Shown: positions 24,113-33,335 of the stretch, one piece after another
Layout of the letters: the number at the start of each line of letters is the position of its first letter
Position numbering within the stretch: position 1 is the first letter of the stretch
Assembly (NCBI RefSeq): GCF_021654775.1
Contig: NZ_AP025343.1
Location: 868,001 to 932,000 of the forward strand
Direction: 5' to 3'
DNA length: 64,000 bases
Origin: Paenibacillus azoreducens
GTDB lineage: Bacteria; Bacillota; Bacilli; Paenibacillales; Paenibacillaceae
Made by a program: the position numbers and the translations under genes
Notes under the pieces: generated by a model
Told to the model about the DNA's origin: nothing
Database searches by the model: none
What the model saw: only the letters and a program-made list of their open reading frames with translations

Positions 24113-26056
24113 GTGGAACGGTACCCTTTTTCGTATAATCCTGCGCGGCCTTTTATTCAGCAAGCGGGTGAATGGGTGGCGGATGTATTTTATGAATTGC
24201 TGCCTGAGGCGGGCTTTGAGGTCCGGGATGAGCAGATATATATGGCGTTTCAGTTGGAAAAGGCTTTTGCCGAGAAAAAAACGATATTTGCCGAGGCAGG
24301 CGTAGGCACGGGAAAAACACTGGCATATCTTTTATATGCCGTTTGTTATGCGCGTTATACCCGCAAACCGGCTGTGATCGCATGTGCGGACGAGTCGCTG
24401 ATCGAACAGCTCGTTAAGCCGGAAGGCGATATTGCGAAGCTGGCCCGGCATCTGGATTTGAGGATCGATGCCCGGCTAGGCAAATCGCCGGATCAATATC
24501 TTTGCCTTAGAAAGCTGGACGAAGCGCGGGTGCAAGGCGATGAGGAGATGCTGTGGGAAGACATTGCGGCAAGCCTGCCGGATTTCGTCTATTCCCATGC
24601 GCCGATGCAAGCCTTCCATGCCTATGGCGACCGGCGGGATTACCCGCAGCTCAGCGACGAGGAGTGGCAGCGGATCAGCTGGGATTCCTTCCAGGACTGC
24701 TTTACCTGCGACCGGCGCCACCGCTGCGGGCAGACCTTGTCACGCGATCATTACCGACGCTCCACCGATTTGATTATTTGCTCGCATGATTATTATTTGG
24801 AGCATGTCTGGACGTATGACGGCCGTAAGCGGGAGGGGCAGCTGCCCTTGCTTCCGGAGCATTCCTCCGTCGTTTTTGACGAGGGGCATTTGCTCGAGTC
24901 AGCCGCAATGAAGGCGCTTGGATACAAGATGAAGCATGTTGTCTTTGAGGAACTGATTACGCGGCTGCTGCAAAATGAAATCCGCGAGTCGCTTGCCGTG
25001 CTTATCGATAACGCAATCGTGCAGAGCGAAGCGATGTTTGCCGCTTTCGGGCACTTCAGCCGTTTGATTCCGGGTTCGGACCGCAAGGAAATCATACTGC
25101 ATCCGGAGCTCCTGCAGGAGGTGCACCGGTTCCGCGAGCTGCTTACTGCTATTGAGGAAGGGCTGGTATTCGAAAGCGAACTGTATACGCTGGATGATTA
25201 TCAGCTCCGCATCGTTGAAGAGCATTTGGAGATGATGCAGAAGGCTTTGATGCTGTTTGAGCGTTCGGAGGCTTTGATCTGCTGGGTGACGGATAGCCCG
25301 GAAGGACTTGTGCTTTCGATCATGCCGAAAAGCGTGAAGGAAGTGCTGGAGACGCATGTATTTGGCCTGAATATGCCGATTGTGTTTTCGTCGGCGACCT
25401 TGTCGGTGGATGGCTCGTTCCGTTATGTGGCGGACAGTCTCGGCATCGGCAACTTCCTGTCCTTTTCGGTTGCCTCTCCATATGACTATGAACAGCAGAT
25501 GAAGGTTTTGGCGCCGCAGTGGCCTTTGGCGGATGGTTTTGCCGGCAAGATGAAGGAAGCCGCGCGGGCGCTGCAGGCAACCGGAGGCAGAGCCCTTATT
25601 CTGTTCCGCACCCGGGAGGAGCTGCGTTTGTTCAAGCAGCACGCCGCGGCAGAGCCGGTTCTAGCCGGTATGCGGTTATATTTTGAAGGTGACGGGGAAA
25701 TCAGCCATCTGATTTCAGCTTTCCAGAGCGAGGAAGAAAGCGTGCTGTGCGCAGTCAGCCTGTGGGAGGGATTGGATGTGCCCGGCCCGTCTCTTTCGAA
25801 CGTCATCATCTGGTCGCTGCCGTTTCCGCCGCATGATCCGGTCTTTATCGCCAAGCGTAAAACTGCTGCGGACCCGTTTGCCGAAGTGGATCTGCCGTAT
25901 ATGCTGCTGCGTCTCAGACAGGGGATTGGCCGGTTGATTCGTTCCCGGGATGACAACGGGGTTGCCGTCCTTTTGGGCGAAGAACTGCGTACCGATCCGG
26001 TGGTTAGAGAGCGGGTGCTGGCTGTGCTGCCGGAAGGTGTGCGGCTGCAGGATTAA
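24113..26056 (+). CDS. DinG/XPD-type ATP-dependent DNA helicase
   Basis: About 647 residues, superfamily 2 helicase. Walker A is EAGVGTGKTLAYL (about 65), the DEAH-box variant is VVFDEGHLLESAA, and four Cys around CLRKL and CFTCDRRHRCGQ suit an iron-sulfur cluster. The C-terminal motif VI is LRLRQGIGRLIRS. It should unwind DNA 5' to 3' in repair or replication restart. Upstream in-frame starts are GTG 24089 and TTG 24107. GTG 24113 sits 10 bases after GGAGG and gives the normal beginning MERYPFSYNP. It stands alone and shares a bidirectional terminator with the serpin gene. Confidence 0.88.
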   Translation: MERYPFSYNPARPFIQQAGEWVADVFYELLPEAGFEVRDEQIYMAFQLEKAFAEKKTIFAEAGVGTGKTLAYLLYAVCYARYTRKPAVIACADESLIEQLVKPEGDIAKLARHLDLRIDARLGKSPDQYLCLRKLDEARVQGDEEMLWEDIAASLPDFVYSHAPMQAFHAYGDRRDYPQLSDEEWQRISWDSFQDCFTCDRRHRCGQTLSRDHYRRSTDLIICSHDYYLEHVWTYDGRKREGQLPLLPEHSSVVFDEGHLLESAAMKALGYKMKHVVFEELITRLLQNEIRESLAVLIDNAIVQSEAMFAAFGHFSRLIPGSDRKEIILHPELLQEVHRFRELLTAIEEGLVFESELYTLDDYQLRIVEEHLEMMQKALMLFERSEALICWVTDSPEGLVLSIMPKSVKEVLETHVFGLNMPIVFSSATLSVDGSFRYVADSLGIGNFLSFSVASPYDYEQQMKVLAPQWPLADGFAGKMKEAARALQATGGRALILFRTREELRLFKQHAAAEPVLAGMRLYFEGDGEISHLISAFQSEEESVLCAVSLWEGLDVPGPSLSNVIIWSLPFPPHDPVFIAKRKTAADPFAEVDLPYMLLRLRQGIGRLIRSRDDNGVAVLLGEELRTDPVVRERVLAVLPEGVRLQD

Positions 26057-26146
26057 TAATTGCTCAGTAACTATAAAGAACCGCAACCGTAGCGGCCAAC
26101 CCGCTCAATATTATTGGAGAATTAAATGAATTCAATATAACAAGGC

Positions 26147-26194
26147 AAGCTCCGGCATCCCGGTCTGACTTTTCAGGCCGCGGCCGGAGCTTTT
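26147..26194. terminator. bidirectional terminator between the helicase and serpin genes
   Basis: AAGCTCCGGC and GCCGGAGCTT close a long stem, with T-rich sequence on the plus strand side. It lies between two genes that converge. Confidence 0.75.
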
Positions 26195-26202
26195 CAATTT
26201 CT

Positions 26203-27495
26203 TTACGGATTCTCAATCGTCCCCATAAAAATCCACAATCCGGTTTGGCGGTCCTCAATACAGAAGAAGAAGGGATGGTCTACATCCATCCGGAATCTAT
26301 CTAGCGGCGCAGAAGCTGTCGCCAAGCCGATGGCGGTAACGGCCGCGGCTTCCGTACCCTGTTCATTCACGTCAACTACCGTCTTGTGAAGTACGGATGA
26401 AATGAACAGCGGCTTGATGTCGGACATGGCGGTAAAATCGGCGGCTGCCGGATCAAAAGCTTGTTTCATTCCCATTTGGGCCAAGGGGTCCTTAAGCTGT
26501 CCGGAATACTCTGCTTTGAAACGGGGCAGGCGGATTTCGCCGGAGGCATTGGGGAAATTCCCCTGCCATGGAGAGGGATCCTTCCGGATTTTATTCATCA
26601 AATCAGCGAGTGTACGCCCCTCAGCGGGCATAATAATCATCATGTCCAGCCGCCCGTCGCCATAAGGAAGGCGGATGGCCTGAGCCTCGGATGTGTTCTT
26701 GTATTCGAACATGCCGCTTTGTGCCATCATCGGAACCTTTTTAACCGTTTGGTTCGCCAGCGTGAAGGATCCTTCCCGCGTATCTTTCGGGTCAAAAGGT
26801 TTTTGCCAAGAGCCCTTAAAATAGACGGCATTCAGCAGGACGGCCAGCGTTTCGGGAGCGGGCAGCTGGTCAAGAATCGAAGGGATTTTGCCGTTTGTGT
26901 GCTTGCTGACCCAGTCGTTGATTTCGTTTAGTGTTTTCTTATTTTGGAAATCCGCATCCCGGATTTCGGCTCCGTAGCTTTTACGCGCCGTGCCCACGAA
27001 ACTGTCTTTCATGCTGCCGCCGCGCTGGTACCAAACGGAGTTGGCGGTATTGAGGCGAACGCCCGATCCGGCATCCTCAAGCAGTGTTTGCAGCGTATGG
27101 AAAGCGGCGCTGATCTGGTCCTTGCGAAGCTGCTGCACTCCGAGCGTTTGCGCCATTTCTTTGGCGGTTTGTCCGTCCGCACCGTTATAGGCTAATGCCA
27201 AAGCGGTAAAAATACTGTAAGGCGAAAGAATCAGGTTTTGGCCTTGACCGGCCGCTGGCGCGAGTTTTTGATGAAGCGTAAGTCCGAACCGGTTTTGCGC
27301 CTGGATGAAGGCTGGATTGAGTTTGCTTGCAGCCTGCTGTCTTTCCCCAAGCGAAAGAACCGGTACATCTTTTTCTATTGCGGGTGAATTGGATTTGGCA
27401 ATTGCAGTAGGATTCATCGGACCGGAACAGGCCGAAACCACGGTTGATACAGCCAGCAGCATAAGCGCGCAACCTTTTTTTGGATTAAAGAACAT
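26203..27495 (-). CDS. serpin family protease inhibitor, lipoprotein
   Basis: About 430 residues. The N-terminus is a lipoprotein signal with lipobox VSAC (C23), so the protein should be anchored outside the membrane. The serpin fold spans about residue 65 to the end: NLILSPYSIFTALALAYNGA near the start, LLNAVYFKGSWQKPF in the middle, a reactive-loop hinge EQGTEAAAVTAIGLATAS, and HPFFFCIED near the end. The intact hinge suggests an inhibitory serpin. A TTG at 27519 is in frame, but ATG 27495 follows GGGGGG at a normal distance. Its target protease is unknown. Single gene. Confidence 0.92.
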   Translation of the reverse strand: MFFNPKKGCALMLLAVSTVVSACSGPMNPTAIAKSNSPAIEKDVPVLSLGERQQAASKLNPAFIQAQNRFGLTLHQKLAPAAGQGQNLILSPYSIFTALALAYNGADGQTAKEMAQTLGVQQLRKDQISAAFHTLQTLLEDAGSGVRLNTANSVWYQRGGSMKDSFVGTARKSYGAEIRDADFQNKKTLNEINDWVSKHTNGKIPSILDQLPAPETLAVLLNAVYFKGSWQKPFDPKDTREGSFTLANQTVKKVPMMAQSGMFEYKNTSEAQAIRLPYGDGRLDMMIIMPAEGRTLADLMNKIRKDPSPWQGNFPNASGEIRLPRFKAEYSGQLKDPLAQMGMKQAFDPAAADFTAMSDIKPLFISSVLHKTVVDVNEQGTEAAAVTAIGLATASAPLDRFRMDVDHPFFFCIEDRQTGLWIFMGTIENP

Positions 27496-27683
27496 CCTAT
27501 AAACGCCCCCCTTTGACAATTTGTCACATGATATTCATAGACGCTTCCATATAATAGGATGTTGCACTGCGAAAAGTAAAACCGGATTTGATTATGCTAG
27601 AAGCTGAGCGGTATAATGAGCATAGAAGTCAACTAAACTGACCAATTTTTAACTTTTATTGATATCAAGGAGTTGTACAACTT

Positions 27684-28160
27684 ATGCCTAAGACACCCCG
27701 TCGACATCAAGAGGATTTGGCATCATTGTTTTCGGTAGCCTTCAGCGCCCTCAATCAGGAGCTTCATCAGCGGCTGAACGAGCTTGGATTCGGAGATATC
27801 CGGCCTATGCACGGTTTTTTATTCCAGGGCTTGATTCCGGACGGGGCCACAGCCAAGACGTTGGTTGAGCTTTTGGGCATTTCCAAGCAGGCAGTAAGCC
27901 AGATGCTGGATTACCTGGAGGAACGGGGATACGTCGCAAGAAAACCCCATCCTTCGGACGGAAGAGGCAAGCTGGTTGTGCTTACGGAGAAGGGACAAGC
28001 GGCTATTAAGGCTAAAGAAAGCATTTACTCGAAGATCGAACGTCGTTGGGGCGAGATTGTGGGCCCTGAACGTCTGAATATGATGCGCTCTGATTTGAAG
28101 ATGATCATTGAGAGCATCAATGAAGGGGATTTACCGCAAAAGCTGCGCCCAACCTGGTGA
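27684..28160 (+). CDS. MarR family transcriptional regulator
   Basis: 158 residues with a winged helix: TAKTLVELLGISKQAVSQML as recognition region and EERGYVARKPHPSDGRGK as wing. The start is ATG at 27684, with AAGGAG upstream. The gene is followed by an ArsR-type regulator and an MFS exporter on the same strand, 115 and 730 bases further on. It is divergent from the serpin gene; its target cannot be assigned. Confidence 0.88.
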   Translation: MPKTPRRHQEDLASLFSVAFSALNQELHQRLNELGFGDIRPMHGFLFQGLIPDGATAKTLVELLGISKQAVSQMLDYLEERGYVARKPHPSDGRGKLVVLTEKGQAAIKAKESIYSKIERRWGEIVGPERLNMMRSDLKMIIESINEGDLPQKLRPTW

Positions 28161-28275
28161 CTATAATCTGGAATCCCAGTATTTATGTTTCACATAAAGT
28201 CCGTTTGTCATGGTAATATGTCTTTAGATGTTTTTCTTGTGAATACTCTAACTTTGCAAAAGGATCGGATAACGC

Positions 28276-28587
28276 ATGGAACCGTCTTTGATTTTAAAAG
28301 CTTTATCCAACGAGACGCGCCGCCAAATTTTGTTTTGGCTTAAGCATCCGGATGAGCATTTTGATGAAACGCCTTATCTTCAGCAAGGACTGACGCTCAA
28401 GATCGGCGCTTGCGTAAGCGATATTCAGGAAAAAGCGGGGCTTGCGCAATCCGTTGTTTCCAGCTATTTGCTTATGATGCAGAAGGCTGGCTTGCTTGAA
28501 GCGGAAAGGTTCGGCAAGTGGACTTTTTACCGCCGGAACGAAAAGACGATACAGGCTTTTGCAGACTACATTCGAGATGAGTTGTAG
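28276..28587 (+). CDS. ArsR family transcriptional regulator
   Basis: 103 residues: LKALSNETRRQILFWLKHP opens the winged helix, and IQEKAGLAQSVVSSYLLMMQ is the recognition helix. The usual metal-binding CxC of ArsR/SmtB sensors is missing; a single Cys (GACVSDI) is present, so it probably senses something other than metal. It ends with its own terminator at 28596. The palindromes before the MFS gene downstream are its likely targets. Confidence 0.85.
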   Translation: MEPSLILKALSNETRRQILFWLKHPDEHFDETPYLQQGLTLKIGACVSDIQEKAGLAQSVVSSYLLMMQKAGLLEAERFGKWTFYRRNEKTIQAFADYIRDEL

Positions 28588-28595
28588 GTGTGAGG

Positions 28596-28620
28596 AAAAA
28601 GGAGGAAACTCCTTTTTTTT
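28596..28620 (+). terminator. intrinsic terminator after the ArsR gene
   Basis: AAAGGAG-GAAA-CTCCTTT with a run of T residues. Confidence 0.75.
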
Positions 28621-28623
28621 GGC

Positions 28624-28712
28624 AGTATAGAATTTATAAGTTTTTTTGGGGGTCCCCACAAAGTAATCGGAATAAGCTTCGAAGGCCATGCGTCACTTTG
28701 TGGGTTTTTTTT
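28624..28712. repeat. interspersed repeat of the GGGGTCCCC type, copy 3
   Basis: ATAGAATTTATAAGTTTTTT lead-in, then GGGGGTCCCCACAAAGTAAT and CACTTTGTGGG with a run of T. Inverted ends CCCCACAAAGT/ACTTTGTGGG. Confidence 0.7.
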
Positions 28713-28728
28713 GCGATTTCGAATTTAC

Positions 28729-28856
28729 ATATCTAGATAAGTAGATGTATAATATCATAGGTATACGGAGACCTGGGAAAATAAATAGAAAGGAGTTTGA
28801 TAAAAGAAGAGATAAAGAAAATGATGTCCAAACATATCTATATATCTAGATATATA
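28729..28856 (+). promoter_or_regulatory. two ATATCTAGATA palindromes before the MFS gene
   Basis: ATATCTAGATA occurs at 28729-28739. It recurs inside the perfect 18-bp palindrome TATATATCTAGATATATA at 28839-28856, 34 bp before the MFS start codon. Two matching sites 110 bp apart suggest a dimeric repressor, most simply the ArsR protein encoded just upstream. Confidence 0.65.
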
Positions 28857-28890
28857 GTTACAAAATGAATTCAGATTGGAGATTAAATCG

Positions 28891-30066
28891 ATGAAAAAAA
28901 GCAATCCACTGCTGATTATCATATTGGCGTTGGGCGTATTCGGCATTATTACCACGGAAATGGGGATTGTTGGAGTTCTTCCGCAGGTAAGTCAGAAGTT
29001 TAATATTGGGGCGGCTCAGGCCGGGCTTATGGTGAGCGTTTTTGCTTTCGTTGTGGCCATTTCAGGACCTTTTGTCACGCTTCTGGCCTCCGGGATGAAT
29101 CGCAAGCTGATTCTGAGTTTGTCGGTTTTGATGTTTGCGGTTTCGAATATTTTTTACGCTCTGACGGGTCAGTTTGAGGTGCTGATGATTTTTCGCATTC
29201 TGCCCGCCATTTTTCATCCCGTGTTTTTTTCGATTGCGCTTGTTACGGCGGCACAGCTTGTTCCTCCGGAAAAAAGCGGCGGGGCGGTAACGAAGGTTTT
29301 TGCCGGTATTACCGTTGGTTTTGCTTTTGGCGTCCCTCTAACATCGTATCTGGCGGAGCGGATTTCGCTGGAAGCGGCATTTCTATTCGCAGCTGCTGTG
29401 AATGGGATCGCGTTTGCAGGGATTTTGCTTCTGCTGCCATCCATGCCGGTCCGGGAGAAAATGTCGTACGGTAAACAGATCAGCATTTTGGGCAGACCGG
29501 CCGTATGGCTCAATATTGCTGCGGTCTGCTGCATTTTCGCGGCGATGTTTTCGGTTTACAGCTATTTTGCCGAGTACCTGGGACAGGTTACAAATATGAA
29601 CGGCACATGGATCAGCGGGATGCTGATGGCGTTTGGCGTTATTATGATTGCAGGCAACTTCTTGTTTGGCGGTTCGCTGCAAAGGAACATGGTTAAAACG
29701 GTGGCGGCTTTTCCGATTCTTTATCTGGCCGTTTACTTGCTTGTCTATATGTTCGGGGCATCTTTTGTGCCAATGCTGCCGATTGTATTGTTGTGGGGAG
29801 TGATTCATTCCGGCGGGCTGATCGTCAGCCAAACCTGGTTGATGACCGAGGTCAAGGATGCGCCCGAATTCGGCAACAGTCTGTTCGTTTCGTTCTCCAA
29901 TCTTGGGATTACGCTGGGATCATCATTGGGCGGCTGGTTTATATCTCAATTTGGCATCCATCAGCTTATCTGGAGCGGAATGATTTTTGCGGCTTTAGCG
30001 TTTGTTTTGATTTTGGTGAAGTTGAAAATATTCAGCTCGCGGGCTGAGCAGGCTCCGGCGGCGTAA
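28891..30066 (+). CDS. MFS transporter, DHA1/AraJ type
   Basis: About 391 residues with 12 predicted membrane helices. TTEMGIVGVLPQVSQKF follows helix 1, as in the AraJ/YdhP/CmlA exporters, and motif A is reduced to LASGMNRKLIL. It exports sugars or drugs in this family; substrate unknown. TTG 28876 is in frame, but ATG 28891 follows GGAG at nine bases. It carries its own promoter region with two palindromic operators and is convergent with the ZIP gene, with no clear terminator in the 40 bases between. Confidence 0.88.
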   Translation: MKKSNPLLIIILALGVFGIITTEMGIVGVLPQVSQKFNIGAAQAGLMVSVFAFVVAISGPFVTLLASGMNRKLILSLSVLMFAVSNIFYALTGQFEVLMIFRILPAIFHPVFFSIALVTAAQLVPPEKSGGAVTKVFAGITVGFAFGVPLTSYLAERISLEAAFLFAAAVNGIAFAGILLLLPSMPVREKMSYGKQISILGRPAVWLNIAAVCCIFAAMFSVYSYFAEYLGQVTNMNGTWISGMLMAFGVIMIAGNFLFGGSLQRNMVKTVAAFPILYLAVYLLVYMFGASFVPMLPIVLLWGVIHSGGLIVSQTWLMTEVKDAPEFGNSLFVSFSNLGITLGSSLGGWFISQFGIHQLIWSGMIFAALAFVLILVKLKIFSSRAEQAPAA

Positions 30067-30106
30067 TTAATATATAGTGAGAATCGGGATTTGATCATTC
30101 GAATGT

Positions 30107-30841
30107 TCACCGCAGCAAATGAGTCAACGCAATCATGGTGAGCAGGCCGAGTATAAAAGAAAAGGTAGAAGCACGTTCATTGCCGTCACCGTGGCTTTCG
30201 GGAATCAGCTCTTTATAGACGACGAATAACATGGCTCCGGCGGCAAAAGCAAGCCCGTAAGGGATGATGGAATGGAAGCTTTCGGTAAACTGCAGTCCAA
30301 CCCAGCAGGCCGCCAGTTCAAGCACGCCCGTAAAGGTGGCCAGCAGCAGCGCTGTCCGTCTGCGAAGGCCATGGGTAATGAGAAACAAAGCCGTCAGGAA
30401 GCCCTCCGGTATATTCTGCAGGCCGATGCTGAGCGCGACGATGGTTCCAAGCTCCTGATTCGTACTCCCATAACTAACCCCTACAGATAGCCCCTCCGGC
30501 AGATTATGAAGGGCCATGGCGGAGAGGAACATCAATGAACTTGTCCGGGAATTGTCCGCACCGTGCGAGTTATGCTCAAGATCTTGATGGGGGATAAGCT
30601 GCTCCATAAGGGTGAGAACGGCTGTGCCCAGAAGTGTGCCAATGGTCAGAATCCAAAGATTCGACAGTTTCAATGCCGATGGAATCAGTCCGTAGGTCGA
30701 AGCGGCGACCATGATACCGGCGGTGAATGCCAGGAGAATATCTCTCCCCCTGTGGGTTACGTTGCTGAACAGCAGCGCCGGCAGCGCGCCCAAAGCGGTG
30801 CATATCGATGTGGCCAGACTTCCAAGCAGAACAGTATTCAT
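30107..30841 (-). CDS. ZIP family divalent metal transporter
   Basis: 244 residues with about eight hydrophobic helices. Metal-site motifs of ZIP proteins are visible: ALHNLPEGLSVGVSYGS (helix 4) and GLQNIPEGFLTALFL (helix 5), and a His-containing loop (LEHNSHGADN) lies between helices 3 and 4. It probably imports zinc, iron or manganese. The start is ATG with CGGGAGGAAACG upstream. It is preceded on the same strand by a cyclophilin lipoprotein gene but separated from it by a terminator and a repeat. A small structured leader (30842-31008) has no recognised riboswitch. Confidence 0.92.
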   Translation of the reverse strand: MNTVLLGSLATSICTALGALPALLFSNVTHRGRDILLAFTAGIMVAASTYGLIPSALKLSNLWILTIGTLLGTAVLTLMEQLIPHQDLEHNSHGADNSRTSSLMFLSAMALHNLPEGLSVGVSYGSTNQELGTIVALSIGLQNIPEGFLTALFLITHGLRRRTALLLATFTGVLELAACWVGLQFTESFHSIIPYGLAFAAGAMLFVVYKELIPESHGDGNERASTFSFILGLLTMIALTHLLR

Positions 30842-31008
30842 CGTTTCCTCCCGTTTCCCATGGATTGAAGCTGCTAAAACCTACTTGTACCAAAATATGT
30901 GCAAGCTCTGACCAATATGACCGGGGGCTGTCGGCTATGGAGGAGATGTAAGGTTTATCCTTCCAATAGCCGCGGCGGTTTTCGATCTGAAGCGACCGGC
31001 ATATCAAC

Positions 31009-31063
31009 AAAAAGGGACCGCCCATGCAGCTAAATCCAGCGCTGACATGAACGGTCCCTTTTA
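31009..31063 (-). terminator. terminator-like hairpin upstream of the ZIP gene
   Basis: AAAAGGGACCG and CGGTCCCTTTTT pair across a loop of about 30 bases, with T residues on the minus-strand side. It probably ends the cyclophilin transcript. Confidence 0.65.
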
Positions 31064-31067
31064 ACGG

Positions 31068-31210
31068 ATATGGAATTTTTTTGAAGTCCCCGCAAAGTAT
31101 TTGGAATAAGCATCGGAGCATAGATTCCACTCAGTACTTTTGCTCCGCAAAAGGGCCCCTCTTTGAGAGTCGCCCTTACTTCTTTCCGATACTCTTTGCG
31201 GGGGTGTTTA
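31068..31210. repeat. interspersed repeat of the GTCCCCGCAAAGTA type with internal insertion
   Basis: GTCCCCGCAAAGTATTTGG at 31086 and the complementary CTTTGCGGGGG at 31194 frame a copy about 60 bases longer than the others. The extra piece contains TTTTGCTCCGCAAAAG and GGGCCCC hairpins. Confidence 0.6.
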
Positions 31211-31214
31211 ATGA

Positions 31215-31937
31215 TTATTTTTCCTCAATCTTGACGCTGTCGATCGTTACTTTCTCGCTTGGCTTGCTTACCTCGTTGTTGGCGGCGGGATTCACTTCTA
31301 CAGGCGTTGCCGCGATTTGTTTGACGATGTCCATGCCCTCGGTGACTTTGCCGAAGATGGTGTAGTTTGGATTCTGGTTCAGCGAAGTGCTGTCTTCTCC
31401 GGTGCAGATGAAGAACTGGCTGCCGTTAGTATTCGGGCCGGCATTGGCCATCGCTACGATTCCGGGTTCGTATTTGTAGCTTGTTTTTTCATCCTCGAAG
31501 GAGTAGCCCGGGCCGCCCGCGCCGGTTCCCGTCGGGTCACCGGTTTGAACCATAAACGATTCGATGATGCGATGGAATGTTACCCCGTTATAGAAACCTT
31601 CCTTGGACAGGAAAACGAAGTTGTTTACGGTTTTTGGGGCATCCTTGGCAAACAGCTCGATCTTAAACGTACCTTTGGAAGTTTTAACTTCGGCTTCATA
31701 GGTTTTCCCTGTGTCGATTTTCATTTCCGGCGGGCTTGTCCAGCTTTTCGCCGCTTGAGATCCTTGATCGGATTTACTTCCCTGCGTCTCTTTAGAGCCT
31801 TGATTTTGATCGTTTTGCGTCTCTTGCGATTGTTTTGGCTGATCCGCCGATTTTTCCGTCTTTTTGCCGCAGCCGCCGAGTACAAGCGCAGCTACGATCA
31901 TGATCATGAATGGAAGATATGCTTTTTTGAATTTCAT
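31215..31937 (-). CDS. cyclophilin-type peptidyl-prolyl isomerase, lipoprotein
   Basis: 240 residues. Signal peptide with lipobox LGGC (C23), then a Gln/Ser/Lys-rich linker (about 26-70), then a cyclophilin domain with VTFHRIIESFMVQTGDPTGT and NTNGSQFFICT. It should fold proteins at the outer face of the membrane. ATG 31937 is preceded by AAAAGGAGTGAAC and a two-codon frame ATG AGT TAG that ends where the gene begins, so ribosomes may start there and restart on the real ATG. Single gene. Confidence 0.92.
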   Translation of the reverse strand: MKFKKAYLPFMIMIVAALVLGGCGKKTEKSADQPKQSQETQNDQNQGSKETQGSKSDQGSQAAKSWTSPPEMKIDTGKTYEAEVKTSKGTFKIELFAKDAPKTVNNFVFLSKEGFYNGVTFHRIIESFMVQTGDPTGTGAGGPGYSFEDEKTSYKYEPGIVAMANAGPNTNGSQFFICTGEDSTSLNQNPNYTIFGKVTEGMDIVKQIAATPVEVNPAANNEVSKPSEKVTIDSVKIEEK

Positions 31938-32159
31938 CTAACTCATGTTCACTCCTTTTAGCATTCTGTTTCTGTTATCCGGAATTCCCCGGCAACCGCT
32001 TTTCTAATCATATCGATTTTTCAGCGCAAAATCTAGCGTATGTCTTGGAAGGCTTTTGCTCATAGCTTGAACAGGGGTTCTTGAATTGTTTGAAACTTCT
32101 TTCCGAAAGGCGCGTTAATGAAGGTATTGAAAGTAAAAATTGGCATGGAGGGATGTCGA

Positions 32160-33089
32160 ATGTTCGAAGCGGAAAATGCCCGACTGGCTGAATTGAAAGA
32201 GAATATGCGCAACAAGACCAAATGGGAGAAGCGGCTTCAGGAGCTGCAGAGGGAACTGAAAGAACATGAGCGGGAAGCGGATGGATGGAAGATGCGGCTG
32301 GCGGATGAGGAGAAAGATGTAGAACGGTTGATGGGAGCATCTTTGACCGGACTATTCTTCAGCTTGATCGGCAAAAAGGAGGAGAAGCTGGAACGTGAGC
32401 AGCTGGAGGTGTTGGAAGTCAAGGCTAAGTACGATGCGGCTGCACGGGCTGTGGGGGACATCAAACAGCAGTGCAAGGAGCTGGAGGATTTGCTCCGGGA
32501 CGTGCGTTATTCCGATATCGAATTTGAACGTATTTTACAGGAAAAAGAAAAATGGATGCTGCAGCAAAACGGGGAGTTAGCGGAGCTTGCGGAACAGCAG
32601 GCGGATTTGTCCATTTATCTTAAAGAAATGAAGGAAGCGGTGCAGGCAGGCCGATCCGTGCTGCATGATCTGGAGCAGGCCAGAGATTACCTGCAATCTG
32701 CACGCAATTGGGGAACTTATGACATGCTTGGCGGCGGGATGATCTCCACGCATATCAAACATAACAAGATTGACGAAGCGATGGATTATATCCATGCAGC
32801 CCAGACCAGCCTGCGCCGGTTCGGCAAAGAGCTGCAGGATGTGCAGATGAATCTATCCATCGAAATGGACATCGATGGTTTTTTGCGTTTCTCGGATTAT
32901 TTTTTCGATGGCTTTATTTTCGATTGGATGGTGCAGGGACGGATCAATGACGCGCTGGCTCAGGTCGAGAATAAATTGCATGAGGCAAAACAATTGGTCA
33001 GGCATTTGGAATCCGAATACAAAGGTATGGAAACGCGCCTGAATGATATGAAAAGAAGGTATGAGTCGATCATTGAATCGGCTGATTAG
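32160..33089 (+). CDS. coiled-coil protein of unknown function
   Basis: About 309 residues, almost entirely charged helical sequence with heptad character (for example LKENMRNKTKWEKRLQELQR and REQLEVLEVKAKYDAAARAV). A short hydrophobic kink, LTGLFFSLIGKK, lies near residue 60. A less repetitive section, MDIDGFLRFSDYFFDGFIFD, lies in the last third. No signal peptide. ATG at 32160 follows GGAGGG at seven bases; the upstream ATG at 32118 has no binding site. Single gene with GTGCA-type repeats after it. I cannot assign a role. Confidence 0.7.
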   Translation: MFEAENARLAELKENMRNKTKWEKRLQELQRELKEHEREADGWKMRLADEEKDVERLMGASLTGLFFSLIGKKEEKLEREQLEVLEVKAKYDAAARAVGDIKQQCKELEDLLRDVRYSDIEFERILQEKEKWMLQQNGELAELAEQQADLSIYLKEMKEAVQAGRSVLHDLEQARDYLQSARNWGTYDMLGGGMISTHIKHNKIDEAMDYIHAAQTSLRRFGKELQDVQMNLSIEMDIDGFLRFSDYFFDGFIFDWMVQGRINDALAQVENKLHEAKQLVRHLESEYKGMETRLNDMKRRYESIIESAD

Positions 33090-33136
33090 CCGAAGGTGCT
33101 TGATTCGCTCCGGGAGTCTGTTTTTAGATGGAATTA

Positions 33137-33335
33137 GGAAAAAATTGCAAAAGTGCATGCTTTTTCAGGCATAAATCCCACCATATAGCAAAAAATTGCG
33201 AAAGTGCAGGTTTTTAAGGTGTTACATACAAAATAAGGTTCTACATAAGAAAAAAGATGCACTTTCGCAGGAATATGTCACTAATGATTAAAAAATAGCT
33301 CCAAAAGATGCACAATCGCAACTTTTTCAGAAAAA
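33137..33335. repeat. GTGCA-type interspersed repeats
   Basis: AAATTGCAAAAGTGCATGC, ATTGCGAAAGTGCAGG, AAGATGCACTTTCGCAGG and AAGATGCACAATCGCAAC appear in alternating orientation, so the stretch can fold into paired hairpins. No gene is supported. Confidence 0.65.
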
